A model generated the notes under the pieces. That model saw only the letters and a list, made by a program, of their open reading frames with translations, was not told the origin of the DNA and made no database searches. The translations under genes and the position numbers were made by a program. A stretch of 23,616 bases of DNA, from positions 1 to 23,616 of the IMG/VR virus record IMGVR_UViG_3300023223_000724, one strand, 5' to 3'. Below, piece by piece: positions 13,331 to 21,264 of this stretch (its first letter is position 1; each line of letters starts with the position of its first letter). This DNA is from a virus.

Positions 13331-13342
13331 GGAACCTGAACA

Positions 13343-14335
13343 ATGAACATGTTAGTAAACCAAGAGTACCGGCTTGATGAGGCCCATCTAGAAACTATGC
13401 TCGTAGGCATAGGTTACTTTGGAGAGGGCCATGCCCGCAGGGATGCTGATGATACACAGTTCCTAGCTAGGCAGTTGGAACACATTAGGACTCAAACTTT
13501 CGACATTCTGTTTCCGAACCTTCGTGCTCGCGAGTTCATTCCAGTGGACAACAGTGTGGCGAACACAGCTGATACGGTGACGTACCGACAGTGGGAAATG
13601 TTCGGTGCTGCTGCCATCATCAGCAACTACGCGGACGACTCACCACGGGTCGACACGCTGGTCCGGGAGTTCACGGGCAGGGTGGTTGCACTCTCAGACT
13701 CTTACGCCTTCAGCATGCAGGACTTGCGCAACAGCGCTTCCGCCAACGCACAGCTTGAAACGCGTAAGACCAATTCGGCGCGTCGAGGAATGGAGCAAAC
13801 TATCGATGAGATAGCAGCATTCGGCAAGGCTTCTGCCAACCTTCCGGGCTTCCTGAATTTTGTAAATGTGCCCATCGAAACTCTGCCAACGGGAACATGG
13901 TCGGGAGCCACACCGATTCAGATCCTCAACGATATAAACTTCCTGGCTACCAGTGTTTTCACGTTGACGAACACGGTCCACAGTCCGGACACCTTCATCC
14001 TTGACGTTGACAACTTTGAGTTGATTGCGACGACAGTGATGGATCCTGTCAACTCAAGTAACGATACGATCATGAACGTTTTCTTGAGGAACTCCCCTCA
14101 TGTGAATAACGTCGATCAGTGGTACCGATTGAATACAGCAGGGGTAGGGGGGGTACCACGTTTGATGATGTACGAACGGACACCCGACAATGTGATGCTG
14201 ATCATCCCTCAAGAGTTTGAACAGATCCCGCCACAGGCGAGGAACTTTTCATTCATCATCAACTGCCATGCGCGTATTGGCGGAGTTGAGTGGCACTACC
14301 CTCTCAGCGCTGTTTACACTGACGACGCTGGCTAA
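13343..14335 (+). CDS. Major capsid protein (DUF2184 type, HK97 fold)
   Basis: 330 residues, complete, with AAGGAA at 13329-13334. It forms the icosahedral head lattice. The N-terminal third has the arm-like LARQLEHIRTQTFDILFPNL and EFIPVDNSVANTADTVTYRQ, typical of DUF2184 capsid proteins. The middle contains FGKASANLPGFLNF and the helix PIQILNDINFLATSV, and the end has PQEFEQIPPQARNFSF and HARIGGVEWHYPLSAVY, the conserved C-terminal strand region. Position after cement and before the neck genes supports it. No cleavable long delta domain is obvious. Confidence 0.9.
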   Translation: MNMLVNQEYRLDEAHLETMLVGIGYFGEGHARRDADDTQFLARQLEHIRTQTFDILFPNLRAREFIPVDNSVANTADTVTYRQWEMFGAAAIISNYADDSPRVDTLVREFTGRVVALSDSYAFSMQDLRNSASANAQLETRKTNSARRGMEQTIDEIAAFGKASANLPGFLNFVNVPIETLPTGTWSGATPIQILNDINFLATSVFTLTNTVHSPDTFILDVDNFELIATTVMDPVNSSNDTIMNVFLRNSPHVNNVDQWYRLNTAGVGGVPRLMMYERTPDNVMLIIPQEFEQIPPQARNFSFIINCHARIGGVEWHYPLSAVYTDDAG

Positions 14336-14347
14336 CAACTAACACAC

Positions 14348-14359
14348 AAAGAAGGTCCA
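14348..14359 (+). promoter_or_regulatory. Ribosome-binding leader AAAGAAGGTCCA (copy 1)
   Basis: AAAGAAGGTCCA lies 5 nt before ATG 14365. The same 12 bases occur before GTG 18107. Both lie in short gaps containing CAACTAA (14336-14342 and 18077-18083), also present at 16302-16308. It is a purine-rich Shine-Dalgarno with a repeated context. Confidence 0.5.
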
Positions 14360-14364
14360 ACCCT

Positions 14365-14829
14365 ATGTCAAAAATACAGATAATCGTACATCGTCCAGCC
14401 CCTTACGGTCTTGCCGCCGTTAATAAATGGAACAAGGTGACAGTTGCCGGAGTAGATAAACTTGTAAAAGGCGAACTCCTTTACAAGAAAAAGACTCTCA
14501 GCCCAGGAGGAGGTAAGCGCAACTTGGTCGAACAAGGACATTGGGACGCGCTAAAGAATCACACTAGTATTATCAACCACATAAAACACAACATCATATC
14601 TGTGGCAGCTGAAGGTCAAGACGTTCCAGAAGAGTTCGATCCTGATGCACTGATCAAGTACCAGACCGTGGCCTCTGCCGAAGTAGCTATTGAAGAAGAG
14701 AAGGATCTAGATCGGCTGCAGATGTGGTTCAAGAACGACAAGCGTCCGGAGGTCAAGAAGCTAGTGCTCGCAAGGCTTGAGAAGCTCGCAGTAAAACAAT
14801 CTCCTCAACAGACTCAACAAGAGGAGTGA
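14365..14829 (+). CDS. Head-region hypothetical protein sharing RNLVEQGHW with the 3109 lipoprotein
   Basis: 154 residues, between capsid and connector genes, the place of head or neck accessory proteins. It begins MSKIQIIVHRPAPYGLAAVN, has KLVKGELLYKKKTLSPGGGK, then RNLVEQGHW (residues 52-60) and DALKNHTSIINHIKHN. The C-terminal third is a charged helix (DLDRLQMWFKNDKRPEVKKL) with a Gln-rich end. No family named. The nine-residue block also occurs in the exported protein at 3109-3417, with codons differing almost only at third positions. Confidence 0.75.
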   Translation: MSKIQIIVHRPAPYGLAAVNKWNKVTVAGVDKLVKGELLYKKKTLSPGGGKRNLVEQGHWDALKNHTSIINHIKHNIISVAAEGQDVPEEFDPDALIKYQTVASAEVAIEEEKDLDRLQMWFKNDKRPEVKKLVLARLEKLAVKQSPQQTQQEE

Positions 14830-14837
14830 GCTAGCCC

Positions 14838-15158
14838 GTGGCATCCAATGCACATATGACAACGTCTGAATTCAGATGTGTGTTCCCGGAGTTCGACCTC
14901 ATCGAAGATCCGCAGATCAATGCGAATCTAGATGCTACGAAAAACCGAGTGGACGCCGCTGTGCTTTTGGCCAATACGAATGAAGCTCACGGTCTTCTAA
15001 CTGCTGACGTATTGGCGGCATCTCCAGCAGGGCAACAAGCCCGGCTTATTAGTGAGGAGGGCAAGACAACGTACTTGATGAGATATCGGTTGATCATCAG
15101 TCAGGTAGTGGTCGGGATCACAGTGTCGGGGGGACCGGGGCCCGTGAATGGCTTTTAG
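14838..15158 (+). CDS. Head-tail connector protein (DUF4054-like)
   Basis: GTG 14838 with GAGGAG at 14820-14825; ATG 14856 is an alternative that would remove six residues. 106 residues: TTSEFRCVFPEFDLIEDPQI then a helix NANLDATKNRVDAAVLL and HGLLTADVLAASPAG. The F-R-x-x-F-P-E-F start and helical body with a HGLLxAxxLA segment are typical of DUF4054 adaptor proteins, which form a ring under the portal. An 11-nt overlap leads into the next gene. Confidence 0.82.
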   Translation: MASNAHMTTSEFRCVFPEFDLIEDPQINANLDATKNRVDAAVLLANTNEAHGLLTADVLAASPAGQQARLISEEGKTTYLMRYRLIISQVVVGITVSGGPGPVNGF

Positions 15159-15636
15159 GATTAAAGTTAGGAGAGACCGCGGTAAGAAGGCATTCGAAAA
15201 CCTTCGCCTTCGGATGTCCCAAGAGCTTGAGCTTGAGGTGGGCATTGATTCTCGCAAGGGATCTAGACAGCATCCAAGCAGGAGAGGCCTCACTGTGGCC
15301 TCGGTGGGAGCCATTCATGAGCTGGGCCTAGCTGAGCCCCACGTTCCCAAGAGAGCTTTCTTGGCGCCTTGGTTCAGTCAGAACCAGTCAAGCATCCGTG
15401 CAAAGTTTCGCATGATTGGAAAGCTGGCGTTCTTAAAAGGGCTTCCCTTGAGGCAGGCTGGGATATTGGTTGGTCAGACTTTCGTGCGAGAGATCCAGGG
15501 ACAGTTTGGAACTATACCCCCCGCTAACAGACCAACCACGATTATGCGTAAAGGGCACGCCCTGACTTTGATCGACATGGGGGCGTTGAAGAACTCAATA
15601 TCAGCAAGGGTTACAGTTAAGCGGGGGCGCTTGTGA
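15148..15636 (+). CDS. Neck / tail completion protein, HK97 gp10-like
   Basis: 162 residues, basic. VEVGIDSRKG-like and ASVGAIHELGLAEPHVPKRAFLAPWFSQN (about residues 51-80) match the HK97 gp10 pattern in which an xxHE(F/L)G turn is followed by (I/V)PxRxFL. The C-terminal DMGALKNSISARVTVKRG fits the usual tail-end strand region with L-x-x-S-I. Such proteins join head and tail or cap the tube. The stop overlaps the next GTG (GTGA). Confidence 0.82.
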   Translation: MAFRIKVRRDRGKKAFENLRLRMSQELELEVGIDSRKGSRQHPSRRGLTVASVGAIHELGLAEPHVPKRAFLAPWFSQNQSSIRAKFRMIGKLAFLKGLPLRQAGILVGQTFVREIQGQFGTIPPANRPTTIMRKGHALTLIDMGALKNSISARVTVKRGRL

Positions 15637-16286
15637 CTGTTGTAACTGACGTTCGTCGAGACCTGAAGGCCATGATTAATGGCACGCCCGGGACCGATCT
15701 GGCTGATGAGATTTTCGGGCTAGGAGGTGACATCAAGGCCCAGTGGATAAATCAGGACAGGAAGATGAAGCCTCCGAAAACTCGCGCCTTCTTTCTTCTT
15801 AAACTGGATAGCTGGAGAAAAGATCAATTCGCGGATCTCCTTACTGAAACCGTTCCTGTGTTGGATGAACTAGGGAATGAGACTGGCGACCTGGCTATAG
15901 TGTTCATCGTGCAGGGCCAGAGAAGGTTTGCTCTTGAGATCAGGTGTGAGTCCGACTCCCAAGCGGATCAAGACATCGCGTTCAATCATATAGATTCCTT
16001 GATGACGGGTTTTGAATCTCAAAGAGGCCGAGACTTTTTAGCAGCAGCGGGTATTGCGCTTGTTGACTTCGACATTGCAGGCGCGATCAACGTAGACGCT
16101 GAAATAGACGATCGTTTCAGAAGCCATTCCGTTATCCGGCTGGAGATGCGTGTTGCATTTTGCAGAAGAGAGGAGCCCAACAATTGTTGGATCCAAAGCA
16201 CGCTTTCTTCTTCCAATGTGTTGGATGAATTGGGCGAGCCCTACCCAACAAACTGGGAAAACATACTAATTGACGGAGGCGTATAG
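15633..16286 (+). CDS. Phage neck terminator / tail terminator protein
   Basis: GTG 15633; 217 residues. LDSWRKDQFADLL, ETGDLAIVFIVQGQRRFALEIRCES and the C-terminal HSVIRLEMRVAFCR are the features I associate with neck terminator proteins of myoviruses just before the sheath. The protein would cap the tail tube and sheath and dock onto the neck. VLDELG occurs twice (about residues 76-81 and 196-201). A 39-nt gap follows, containing CAACTAAC. Confidence 0.78.
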   Translation: MTVVTDVRRDLKAMINGTPGTDLADEIFGLGGDIKAQWINQDRKMKPPKTRAFFLLKLDSWRKDQFADLLTETVPVLDELGNETGDLAIVFIVQGQRRFALEIRCESDSQADQDIAFNHIDSLMTGFESQRGRDFLAAAGIALVDFDIAGAINVDAEIDDRFRSHSVIRLEMRVAFCRREEPNNCWIQSTLSSSNVLDELGEPYPTNWENILIDGGV

Positions 16287-16325
16287 CCTTCAACTCACTG
16301 ACAACTAACCCCAGGATGCAAAGTA

Positions 16326-17645
16326 ATGGCAGCCATTGACGAAATTGTACAAGTACAAATAACGATCGAATCCGCGACTATTGATCGAGCCGGTTTTGGA
16401 ACGCCATTGATCGCGGCTGTTCACAACTTCTGGCCTGAGACAGTGCGTACCTTTGGCACGCTTGCAGAATTAACCGATGAAGGAGTACCGGCTACGGACC
16501 CGATCTTCCTTTGTGCCACGAAGCTCCTCTCTCAAGAATTCAAGCCGCCACTCTTCAAGGTGGGTAAGCGCAGGTTAGCTTTTAATGATACGTGGACTCT
16601 TGAACCAACCAACATTGAAGAAGGGTTCGAATATGACTTTGAGGTCGGCATAAATGGTTTGCCTCAAACCAATATCACTCATTTGAACGGCGCCGCAGAA
16701 ACCGTCACGGCTATTGTTGCGGATCTGGCCGCACAGATTGACGCTATTACAGACATCACAACAATGGATACGGATCCTGAGGTCCTCATCTCTGCTACGA
16801 CCGGAGGTCAACTAGTCAGGATTAGCGGGTTCGACCCGACGTCAATGATCATTCAGAATGCAACTGCGGATCCCGGGCTGGCAACTGATCTGGCAGCGAT
16901 TGAAGCGGCCGATTCGAATTGGTACGGCCTGTTGCTCGACAGCAACGGTGACGCCGAAGTCATTGCGGCTGCAGGGTTCACACAAGCGCTCATCAAGTTG
17001 TTCGGTGCCAACAGCAGCAACGATGATATCGCGACCAGTGTGACTGATGACCTGGGGTCCGACTTGTTTGCCCTGGGTTTTACGCGCACCTATCTTATCT
17101 GGGATCAAAACGACACACTGGGATATTCAGCTGCCGGGTGGATGGGGGATCGGTTCCCGACGCTGCCAGGTTCGAGCACGTGGAAGTTCAAAGACTTGGC
17201 AGGTGTGAGCACAGACGTCGTAAGCACAGGGCAGCGCACCAACTTGAGAGGCAAGAACGTCAACTTCTACATGCGCATTGCAGGGGCAGCGATCACTCAA
17301 GAGGGAATCACTTCGGGCGGTCAGTTCATTGACATCACACGGGGCATAGACTGGCTACAAGCTGAGATCCAGGTGAATGTATTTGCTTTGCTGGTTAGAT
17401 CAGAGAAGGTGCCATTCACCGATCCGGGGATAGACCAGGTGAGAGCTGAGGTTTTCACCGCGCTCAATCAAGGCATCACCAATCAGTTGCTGGCACAGGA
17501 TCCAGCACCGACAGTCACAGCGCCGCTAGCCGCAAACATCAACCCCATCGACAAAGCTAACAGATTGCTACCTGATGTGAACTTTACCGCGACACTCGCG
17601 GGCGCTATTCACACTGTTAGGATTGCAGGAAAGGTATCGGTTTAA
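16326..17645 (+). CDS. Tail sheath protein (DUF3383 type)
   Basis: 439 residues. Forms the contractile sheath around the tail tube. N-terminal VQVQITIESATIDRAGFGTPLI with VRTFGTLAELTDEGV is characteristic of DUF3383. The middle has an Ala/Thr-rich insertion (about 120-190), then WYGLLLDSNGDAEVIAAAGF, and near 270 YSAAGWMGDRFPTLPGSSTWKFKDLAGV. The C-terminal LQAEIQVNVFALLVRSEKVPFTDPGI is the conserved handshake-proximal region. Length and the following tube gene support it. Confidence 0.92.
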   Translation: MAAIDEIVQVQITIESATIDRAGFGTPLIAAVHNFWPETVRTFGTLAELTDEGVPATDPIFLCATKLLSQEFKPPLFKVGKRRLAFNDTWTLEPTNIEEGFEYDFEVGINGLPQTNITHLNGAAETVTAIVADLAAQIDAITDITTMDTDPEVLISATTGGQLVRISGFDPTSMIIQNATADPGLATDLAAIEAADSNWYGLLLDSNGDAEVIAAAGFTQALIKLFGANSSNDDIATSVTDDLGSDLFALGFTRTYLIWDQNDTLGYSAAGWMGDRFPTLPGSSTWKFKDLAGVSTDVVSTGQRTNLRGKNVNFYMRIAGAAITQEGITSGGQFIDITRGIDWLQAEIQVNVFALLVRSEKVPFTDPGIDQVRAEVFTALNQGITNQLLAQDPAPTVTAPLAANINPIDKANRLLPDVNFTATLAGAIHTVRIAGKVSV

Positions 17646-17648
17646 GTC

Positions 17649-18083
17649 ATGGCCGTCAAAATATACGATGCAAACACCGTCTCGATAATCGTTGGAGGCA
17701 TTCCAATTGATAGTGGGTTTGCCGATGGTGAGTTCTTGAGGATAGAGCAGGAAGAGCAGTTCGCCATGTTCACGGGTAGTGACGGCGAAGTCACTCGAAG
17801 CAAGACCAATATGAAAGGTGTCAGGATCACAATTCTGCTGGCCCAAACTTCTCTTGGTAATACGTTGCTGTCATTACTACATCAATCAGATCTATTGAAC
17901 GACAACGGCGCGGGCGTGGTTCCAATGATGGTGAGAGATAGAGGAGGTCTGTCGATCTTCACTTCTGACTCTGTATGGATCTCGAAGTTCCCTGATGAGA
18001 GTTACGACAGGGAGACGACTGCTCGGGAGTGGGTACTCGACGGAACTGTCAGTTCCGTAGGCCGTTTTGTGGGCGGCAACTAA
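17649..18083 (+). CDS. Tail tube protein (DUF3277 type)
   Basis: 144 residues, 3 nt after the sheath stop. MAVKIYDANTVSIIVGGIPI, FADGEFLRIEQEEQFAMFTGSDG and TRSKTNMKGVRITILLAQTS match DUF3277 tail tube proteins, as does YDRETTAREWVLDGTVS at the end. The tube is the inner channel through which DNA passes. Sheath then tube is the canonical order in this phage type. Confidence 0.92.
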   Translation: MAVKIYDANTVSIIVGGIPIDSGFADGEFLRIEQEEQFAMFTGSDGEVTRSKTNMKGVRITILLAQTSLGNTLLSLLHQSDLLNDNGAGVVPMMVRDRGGLSIFTSDSVWISKFPDESYDRETTAREWVLDGTVSSVGRFVGGN

Positions 18084-18092
18084 TTAACTAAA

Positions 18093-18104
18093 AAAGAAGG
18101 TCCA
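18093..18104 (+). promoter_or_regulatory. Ribosome-binding leader AAAGAAGGTCCA (copy 2)
   Basis: Identical 12-base string to 14348-14359, here 2 nt before GTG 18107. The gap before it is AT-rich (TAATTAACTAAAAAAG). Confidence 0.5.
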
Positions 18105-18106
18105 CC

Positions 18107-18649
18107 GTGAAAATAAGACTCGAAGACGTACAAGTAGAACACATTACATTCTCCTGCCCGTTGTTGTCGGTTCGTCAACAACGAAAAGTTCTTTTCAAGA
18201 TAGCTGGCGTGGCAGGAGTACCCGTTTCTTCAATGCTGGGAGACGAGTTTGCTGAAGCGGCCGGCAAGAAAGCAGAGACAGAAGGCAAGGAAGCTTTGAT
18301 GAAAGCATTCCAACAAGTCGTTCAGTCTCTTGGCGATCCAAAAACTGAACAGGTCTATGATGAACTGATCAACACGTTCCTGGATGCGGGGGCCATGGCT
18401 AAATTTCCGAACGCCAAAAGCCCTGACGGCTATCAGTACCAAACTGTAAAGGAGGGGTATGATGAGATCTTTGATCAACGGGTGGACTTGGAAGCGCGCT
18501 TTCTTTGGGCGTGCCTTGAGGTGAACTTCAGTTTTTTATTACGCCGCGTGAAGGGCGGAGCAAAGGCCGTTTTGCAGAGGTTAACGCCAGAAAATCAGGG
18601 GGAGGATTCAAAGTCCCAAGAGGGATCGACTGGTTCGTCTGGCGCATAG
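18107..18649 (+). CDS. Tail assembly chaperone, short form (G-like)
   Basis: GTG 18107 with AAGAAGGTCC; 180 residues. Located between tube and tape measure, the usual place of tail assembly chaperones, which coat the tape measure during tail building. It has a mostly helical body (GDEFAEAAGKKAETEGKEAL, QVYDELINTFLDAG), VDLEARFLWACLEVNFSFLL near 123-143, and a low-complexity tail (EDSKSQEGSTGSSGA). The frame contains T TTT TTA at 18532-18538, allowing a -1 shift into a longer product. Confidence 0.82.
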   Translation: MKIRLEDVQVEHITFSCPLLSVRQQRKVLFKIAGVAGVPVSSMLGDEFAEAAGKKAETEGKEALMKAFQQVVQSLGDPKTEQVYDELINTFLDAGAMAKFPNAKSPDGYQYQTVKEGYDEIFDQRVDLEARFLWACLEVNFSFLLRRVKGGAKAVLQRLTPENQGEDSKSQEGSTGSSGA

Positions 18650-18792
18650 CAGTCAACCCTAGAAACTTGTTGGGTACGAAACATCAAATTGAAGACGAGC
18701 ACACCATGGCAGAGGTCAAGGACGCTCACGATCTTCTAGACGCAATAGAGGAAGCGGAATCAAAGGCGTATAACAGTGGCAGCAATTCGTGA
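18107..18792 (+). CDS. Tail assembly chaperone, -1 frameshift long form (GT-like)
   Basis: A -1 shift joins the short form to an overlapping frame open from 18520 to TGA 18790-18792, giving a 228-residue product. The extra part includes DWFVWRIAVNPRNLLGTKH and EDEHTMAEVKDAHDLLDAI, resembling T-type extensions of G/GT chaperones, where W/R and a helix of LLDA recur. The extension fills the otherwise empty 18650-18775 interval and ends 17 nt into the tape measure gene. The slip site is either T TTT TTA (18532-18538) or the G run 18598-18602. Confidence 0.65.
18532..18538 (+). promoter_or_regulatory. Candidate -1 ribosomal frameshift heptamer T TTT TTA
   Basis: In the chaperone frame the codons are AGT TTT TTA TTA, giving the canonical X XXY YYZ heptamer. 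GAGGTG at 18518-18523 lies 8 nt upstream, like the stimulatory Shine-Dalgarno of dnaX. A short possible stem, CGCC (18542-18545) with GGCG (18554-18557), lies just downstream but is weak. Confidence 0.6.
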
Positions 18793-20521
18793 ACTACTGG
18801 TTGCTTTCGAGATCGATGTTAAGGACTCAGATCTAGGAAGGACCGCAAAGAAGCTAGACACGCTCGGCAGCAAGTTTAAAGCTGTTGCTAGTGCTGCTGC
18901 ATTGTTCTTTGGCGCGCGAGCTCTCGGTGGGTTCATTCAAGGCACGGCAGCCGCAGCAGCCGCAGCTGGCGACCTAGCCCAGCAAGTAGGCATTACAGCT
19001 GAATCTTTTCAGATATTGAACTTCGCCGCCAAGCTGACCGGCGCGACCACGGAGGATTTGCGCATATCGTTGAAGTCACTAGCCAAGAACGCGCAGAGTG
19101 TTGTTGACGGCAGCGCCACGATGGTTAAGGCATTCAAAGATCTAGGCGTAGAAGTTACAGACACGAACGACGAACTAAAGAGCAACGATGAATTGCTACT
19201 TGAGGTAGGTGCTGCCCTATCGGCTATTGAGAATCCGACTGAGCGGGTGGCCAAAGCTCAAACGGTTCTCGGCGAAGCGTCCCTTAAGTTGCTTCCTTTG
19301 CTCAGTGGAACGCGAGAGGAGCTCGATGCCTATCTTGACAGCTTGCGAGATCTAGGTGGCGGGTTCTCAACCGAAGCCATTGAGGCATCGCGCAGGTTCC
19401 AAGCAGCTCTAGGCAAGTTACAATTCTTTCTTCAGGGTGTTGCCGGCGACATTATCATAAAGCTAACACCTGCAATTGAGGGCTTCGTCGACTTCGTCAT
19501 ACAAGTTTCGCAAGCCATTGGTGACACAGTCAGGTCAATAAAGGAATTCTTCGGGCAGACGAAAGCCCTCAGGAACCTTCTAGGTGTAGGGCTGTTTGGT
19601 GCAATCAAGAAGCTCTTGCCGATTGTCGGCAGATTCGCGCGTCTACTCCTCATCAACCCGGCGCAAGTATTTAAACCTTTCGTCGGGGTGCTGTTTAGGA
19701 TCGGTAGGCTTCTGGCCATCGGTGCGAGATTCGCTCGTAGATTTATACTTCCCTTCCTAATTTTCGATGACATCCTGACTTTCTTTGAAGGCGGCGATTC
19801 TCTGATCGGGCGTTTCATCGACAGGATTGCTGGCGCAGGTACAGCCAAGAAGTTCCAAGATGCAATCAAGGCCTTCATCAAAGGGATCTCTTCCTTCCTA
19901 ACGTTCTTCTTTTCGGATGATCCTGAAGAGAGGGCGAAAGCAGAAAAGCAAATGCAGGAGGCTTTTGCGAAAGCTGCGGGGCTGTTCAAAGATTTCTTCT
20001 TTGCTATCGGCCAGGCGATCGTCAACTTCCTAGTTGAGACAGACGAATTGTTTCAAGAAGCATTCAAGTTTGTTGTAAAGGATCTACTCATAATATTTAT
20101 AGAGTGGTTCAACGAGGTCAAAGAAAAACTGGGTAAGGCTTGGGACATTCTTCTGAATTCGAATTTCGTGAAGGTTCTTAAAGGGTTCCTAGATTCCATA
20201 ACTCAGACTTTTGTTACAGCCTTTGACAATATGTGGGCGGACATTACAAAAGGGGCAAAGAGGGCATCCGCACAGGTGCAGTCGTTCATACCTGAAGGAC
20301 TTGGAGACTTTCTCGGTATCGATACGGGGGAAAGCCGGGGCAATGTGAATGCTGGTAGTACCGGCGGCACGAGCGTTCAGCAGCGCATCAATGTTCAACA
20401 GCAGATCAATGCAGGGGCTAGACAGTCCCCTGCAGCGATCGCCGCCGCTGCCAACCGACAACAGGGCGCTGTACTTGAAGCCGCGAACCTCAGGTCCCTG
20501 CGCGGGTCAACCCAGAATTAG
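18776..20521 (+). CDS. Tail tape measure protein
   Basis: GTG 18776 with AAAGG at 18762-18766; 581 residues. It sets tail length. The N-terminal LLVAFEIDVKDSDLGRTAKKLDTLGSKFKAV is the usual tape-measure start, followed by an Ala-rich helix (GTAAAAAAAGDLAQQVG). The long middle is helical with several hydrophobic stretches (GLFGAIKKLLPIVGRFARLLL, ARRFILPFLIFDDILTFF). The end is disordered and Gln/Gly-rich (QQRINVQQQINAGARQSP). At about 1.5 Angstrom per residue, this length implies a tail near 87 nm, fairly short for a myovirus. No lytic domain is visible. Confidence 0.92.
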   Translation: MAAIRELLVAFEIDVKDSDLGRTAKKLDTLGSKFKAVASAAALFFGARALGGFIQGTAAAAAAAGDLAQQVGITAESFQILNFAAKLTGATTEDLRISLKSLAKNAQSVVDGSATMVKAFKDLGVEVTDTNDELKSNDELLLEVGAALSAIENPTERVAKAQTVLGEASLKLLPLLSGTREELDAYLDSLRDLGGGFSTEAIEASRRFQAALGKLQFFLQGVAGDIIIKLTPAIEGFVDFVIQVSQAIGDTVRSIKEFFGQTKALRNLLGVGLFGAIKKLLPIVGRFARLLLINPAQVFKPFVGVLFRIGRLLAIGARFARRFILPFLIFDDILTFFEGGDSLIGRFIDRIAGAGTAKKFQDAIKAFIKGISSFLTFFFSDDPEERAKAEKQMQEAFAKAAGLFKDFFFAIGQAIVNFLVETDELFQEAFKFVVKDLLIIFIEWFNEVKEKLGKAWDILLNSNFVKVLKGFLDSITQTFVTAFDNMWADITKGAKRASAQVQSFIPEGLGDFLGIDTGESRGNVNAGSTGGTSVQQRINVQQQINAGARQSPAAIAAAANRQQGAVLEAANLRSLRGSTQN

Positions 20522-20523
20522 TC

Positions 20524-21264
20524 ATGGCTGAGAATATTGTAACGTTCATTGACGGTGCTGGCGCGACGCAAGAGATTGCGTTTGATGCAACCCCTTCCCA
20601 CGCTCACGAGTTTTCGCAGACCGTGACTGACAGCTCAGTTGAGGAAGGCGTGAACGTTTCCGATCATGCTACACCAGACCTCGACAGAGTAGTGTTGAAC
20701 GTGTTCGTTTCCAACCAGCCGATACGAGCTGGTGCAGATCCTTCAGGCAGGATCGAAGAGATCGAAGCTATCATCCCGAAGTACGAAGAGTTCTCGCCCC
20801 CCGTAGGGATCTCGAACGTCGACCAGACTAGCGCAGGCATTTCTCTTGGTGCTCTCACTCAAACGATATCTAACGGTATATCTGATCTGCTTTCCAGAGG
20901 AGGTACTCAGAAGTTCAGGGTGCTGCTGTTCGATCAGGGGCTCAACAGGCCCAGACAGTTTTACGAAACGTTCAAGGCGTTGAGCCGTGAAGCCACGTTG
21001 TGCAGGGTGTTAACTAGCTTGCATGACTACGACAACATGGTTGTGCTGAACGTCTCTGCGATCCGAAGCACAACCACTGGTGACGGCGCTGAGTTTGACA
21101 TTAGCTTCAGGGAGATCCGGATCGTAGCCACCGAGGTCGGTGTAGTAGCTGTTGATGTCGCGGTTATCAGAGCAGCCCAAGCACAGAGTTTGGGCAGCAA
21201 GGCTAGCTCAGACGCGTCTGCGGGTAACAAGAGCATTTTAGCAGCAGGTGCGGACGCATTGTAA
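20524..21264 (+). CDS. Dit-like baseplate/tail protein
   Basis: 246 residues, two bases after the tape measure stop. Residues 10-60 (FIDGAGATQEIAFDATPSHAHEFSQ, VEEGVNVSDHATPDLDRVVL) and the segment DYDNMVVLNVSAIRSTTTGD with FDISFREIRIV are the features of Dit-like N-terminal domains in contractile phages. It likely forms the first ring at the tail tip around the hub. The C-terminal 45 residues are Ala/Ser-rich and probably flexible. The next gene overlaps by one base (TAATG). Confidence 0.82.
   Translation: MAENIVTFIDGAGATQEIAFDATPSHAHEFSQTVTDSSVEEGVNVSDHATPDLDRVVLNVFVSNQPIRAGADPSGRIEEIEAIIPKYEEFSPPVGISNVDQTSAGISLGALTQTISNGISDLLSRGGTQKFRVLLFDQGLNRPRQFYETFKALSREATLCRVLTSLHDYDNMVVLNVSAIRSTTTGDGAEFDISFREIRIVATEVGVVAVDVAVIRAAQAQSLGSKASSDASAGNKSILAAGADAL

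Noticed and set aside
18598-18602. G run as the main frameshift site
   Set aside because: Only P-site re-pairing on GGG is possible and no X XXY YYZ heptamer forms, so it is kept as second choice to T TTT TTA.
19432-20025. 197-residue minus-strand open frame within the tape measure gene
   Set aside because: Composition is a Ser/Lys/Ala-rich shadow of a helical gene; the tape measure frame is clearly real.
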